Origin: Pigoraptor chileana
Taxonomy: Eukaryota > Opisthokonta > Filasterea
DNA length: 24,377 nt
Assembly (NCBI GenBank): GCA_943704495.1
Contig: CALSCR010000399.1
Span: 1 to 24,377 of the forward strand
Direction of reading: 5' to 3'
A program made the translations under genes and the position numbers. This document shows positions 23,884 to 24,377 of this stretch, in pieces (the first letter of the stretch is position 1; every line of letters starts with the position of its first letter). The notes beneath the pieces are model-generated. The model made no database searches. It had not been told where the DNA came from and was given only the letters and a program-made list of their open reading frames with translations.

Positions 23884-24377
23884 GTTTAAAAGAAGAACGG
23901 AGCTGCGCGGAAGTCTATTGTTTGGCTTTGGAGATTGACCAAAATCGCACTCTTTATCAAAACTGAGTGCTTACTCTGCTATCTGTCACAGCCCTGAGAC
24001 TTCGTAATACACACGGCCACAGTGCTTTAACATGTTTAAAACATGAACGGAGCTGCGCGGACGTCTCATGTTTGAGTTTGGATTTCGACCAAAATCGCAC
24101 TCGGGATCAAAACTGAGTGTTCACATATTTCGGTTACCTGTCACATTGGAGCCCTGAGACTTCGTAACACACACGGCCACAGTGCTCTAACATGTTTAAA
24201 ACATGAACGGAGCTGCGCGGAGTCTCTTGTTTGAGTTTGGATTTCTACCAAAATCGCACTCGGGATCAAAACTGAGTGTTCACATATCTCTGTTATCTGT
24301 CACATTGGAGCCCTCAGACTTCGTAATACAAACGGCCACAGTGCTCCAACATGTTTAAAAGAAGAACGGAGCTGCGC
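23884..24377. repeat. Tandem array, 150-160-bp unit, running off the right edge
   Basis: GTTTAAAA followed by a GAACGGAGCTGCGCGG element recurs at 23884, 24034, 24194 and 24353, so periods are 150, 160 and 159 bp. Units share ACCAAAATCGCACTC, AAAACTGAGTGTTCAC and CCTGAGACTTCGTAA blocks. Two units contain the palindrome CATGTTTAAAACATG. No genes are seen. Confidence 0.9.

Overview
The window looks like part of a nucleocytoplasmic large DNA virus genome (Nucleocytoviricota), or an integrated stretch of one. Evidence: compact, mostly intronless genes on both strands, with a single-chain eukaryotic/viral type IIA topoisomerase, an RPB6-like RNA polymerase subunit, a tandem ubiquitin gene, an MSV199-domain gene, and ankyrin and Sel1 repeat proteins. 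These are typical of giant viruses. Family and host cannot be settled from the sequence alone.

Layout. 1-1260: the 5' end of an unknown gene running off the left edge, a small membrane-anchored protein and an H1-like basic protein. 1407-1853: a stand-alone SRA (methyl-cytosine reader) domain. 2307-3355: a protein kinase gene broken by two frameshifts. 3438-4331: a protein with an 18-bp (TTVESG) tandem repeat. 4391-6083: a calcineurin-like phosphoesterase and an HD-domain protein with the signature of PhnZ-type diiron oxygenases. 6364-8023: a TM-anchored Thr/Pro-rich protein and a CDIN1/TPD-family nuclease. 7935-9920: an ADP-ribosyltransferase-fold protein with repeat elements embedded in frame. 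9990-12462: RPB6, ubiquitin and a putative zinc-binding protein. 12637-15414: a decayed ankyrin gene, a frameshifted Sel1 gene and a small gene split by repeat elements. 15646-19218: topoisomerase II. 19250-24377: almost no intact genes; a 1.7-kb 36-bp minisatellite, a decayed duplicate of the left-edge gene, a broken MSV199 gene that may hold a small intron, and two tandem arrays (about 54 bp and about 160 bp units) running off the right edge. This end resembles a genome terminus or subtelomere.

Two related short dispersed repeats run through the window. Family A has a 27-bp GC-rich core with about 25 copies. Family B is 28-52 bp with about 10 copies. They lie mostly at gene 3' ends, but they also supply the C-termini and stop codons of two proteins and form an in-frame insert in a third. 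Family A contains no stop codon in any of the six frames. A second recurrent signal, GGGAAAAA(A)ATGAA, lies 45-90 bp upstream of several starts (RPB6, topo II, ubiquitin, Sel1 gene, and a variant before SRA) and is a candidate promoter.

Functionally the intact genes cover genome topology (topo II), transcription (RPB6), DNA or chromatin binding (SRA, H1-like), nucleic-acid processing (phosphoesterase, CDIN1-like nuclease), host modulation (ubiquitin, ADP-ribosyltransferase) and perhaps phosphonate metabolism (PhnZ-like).
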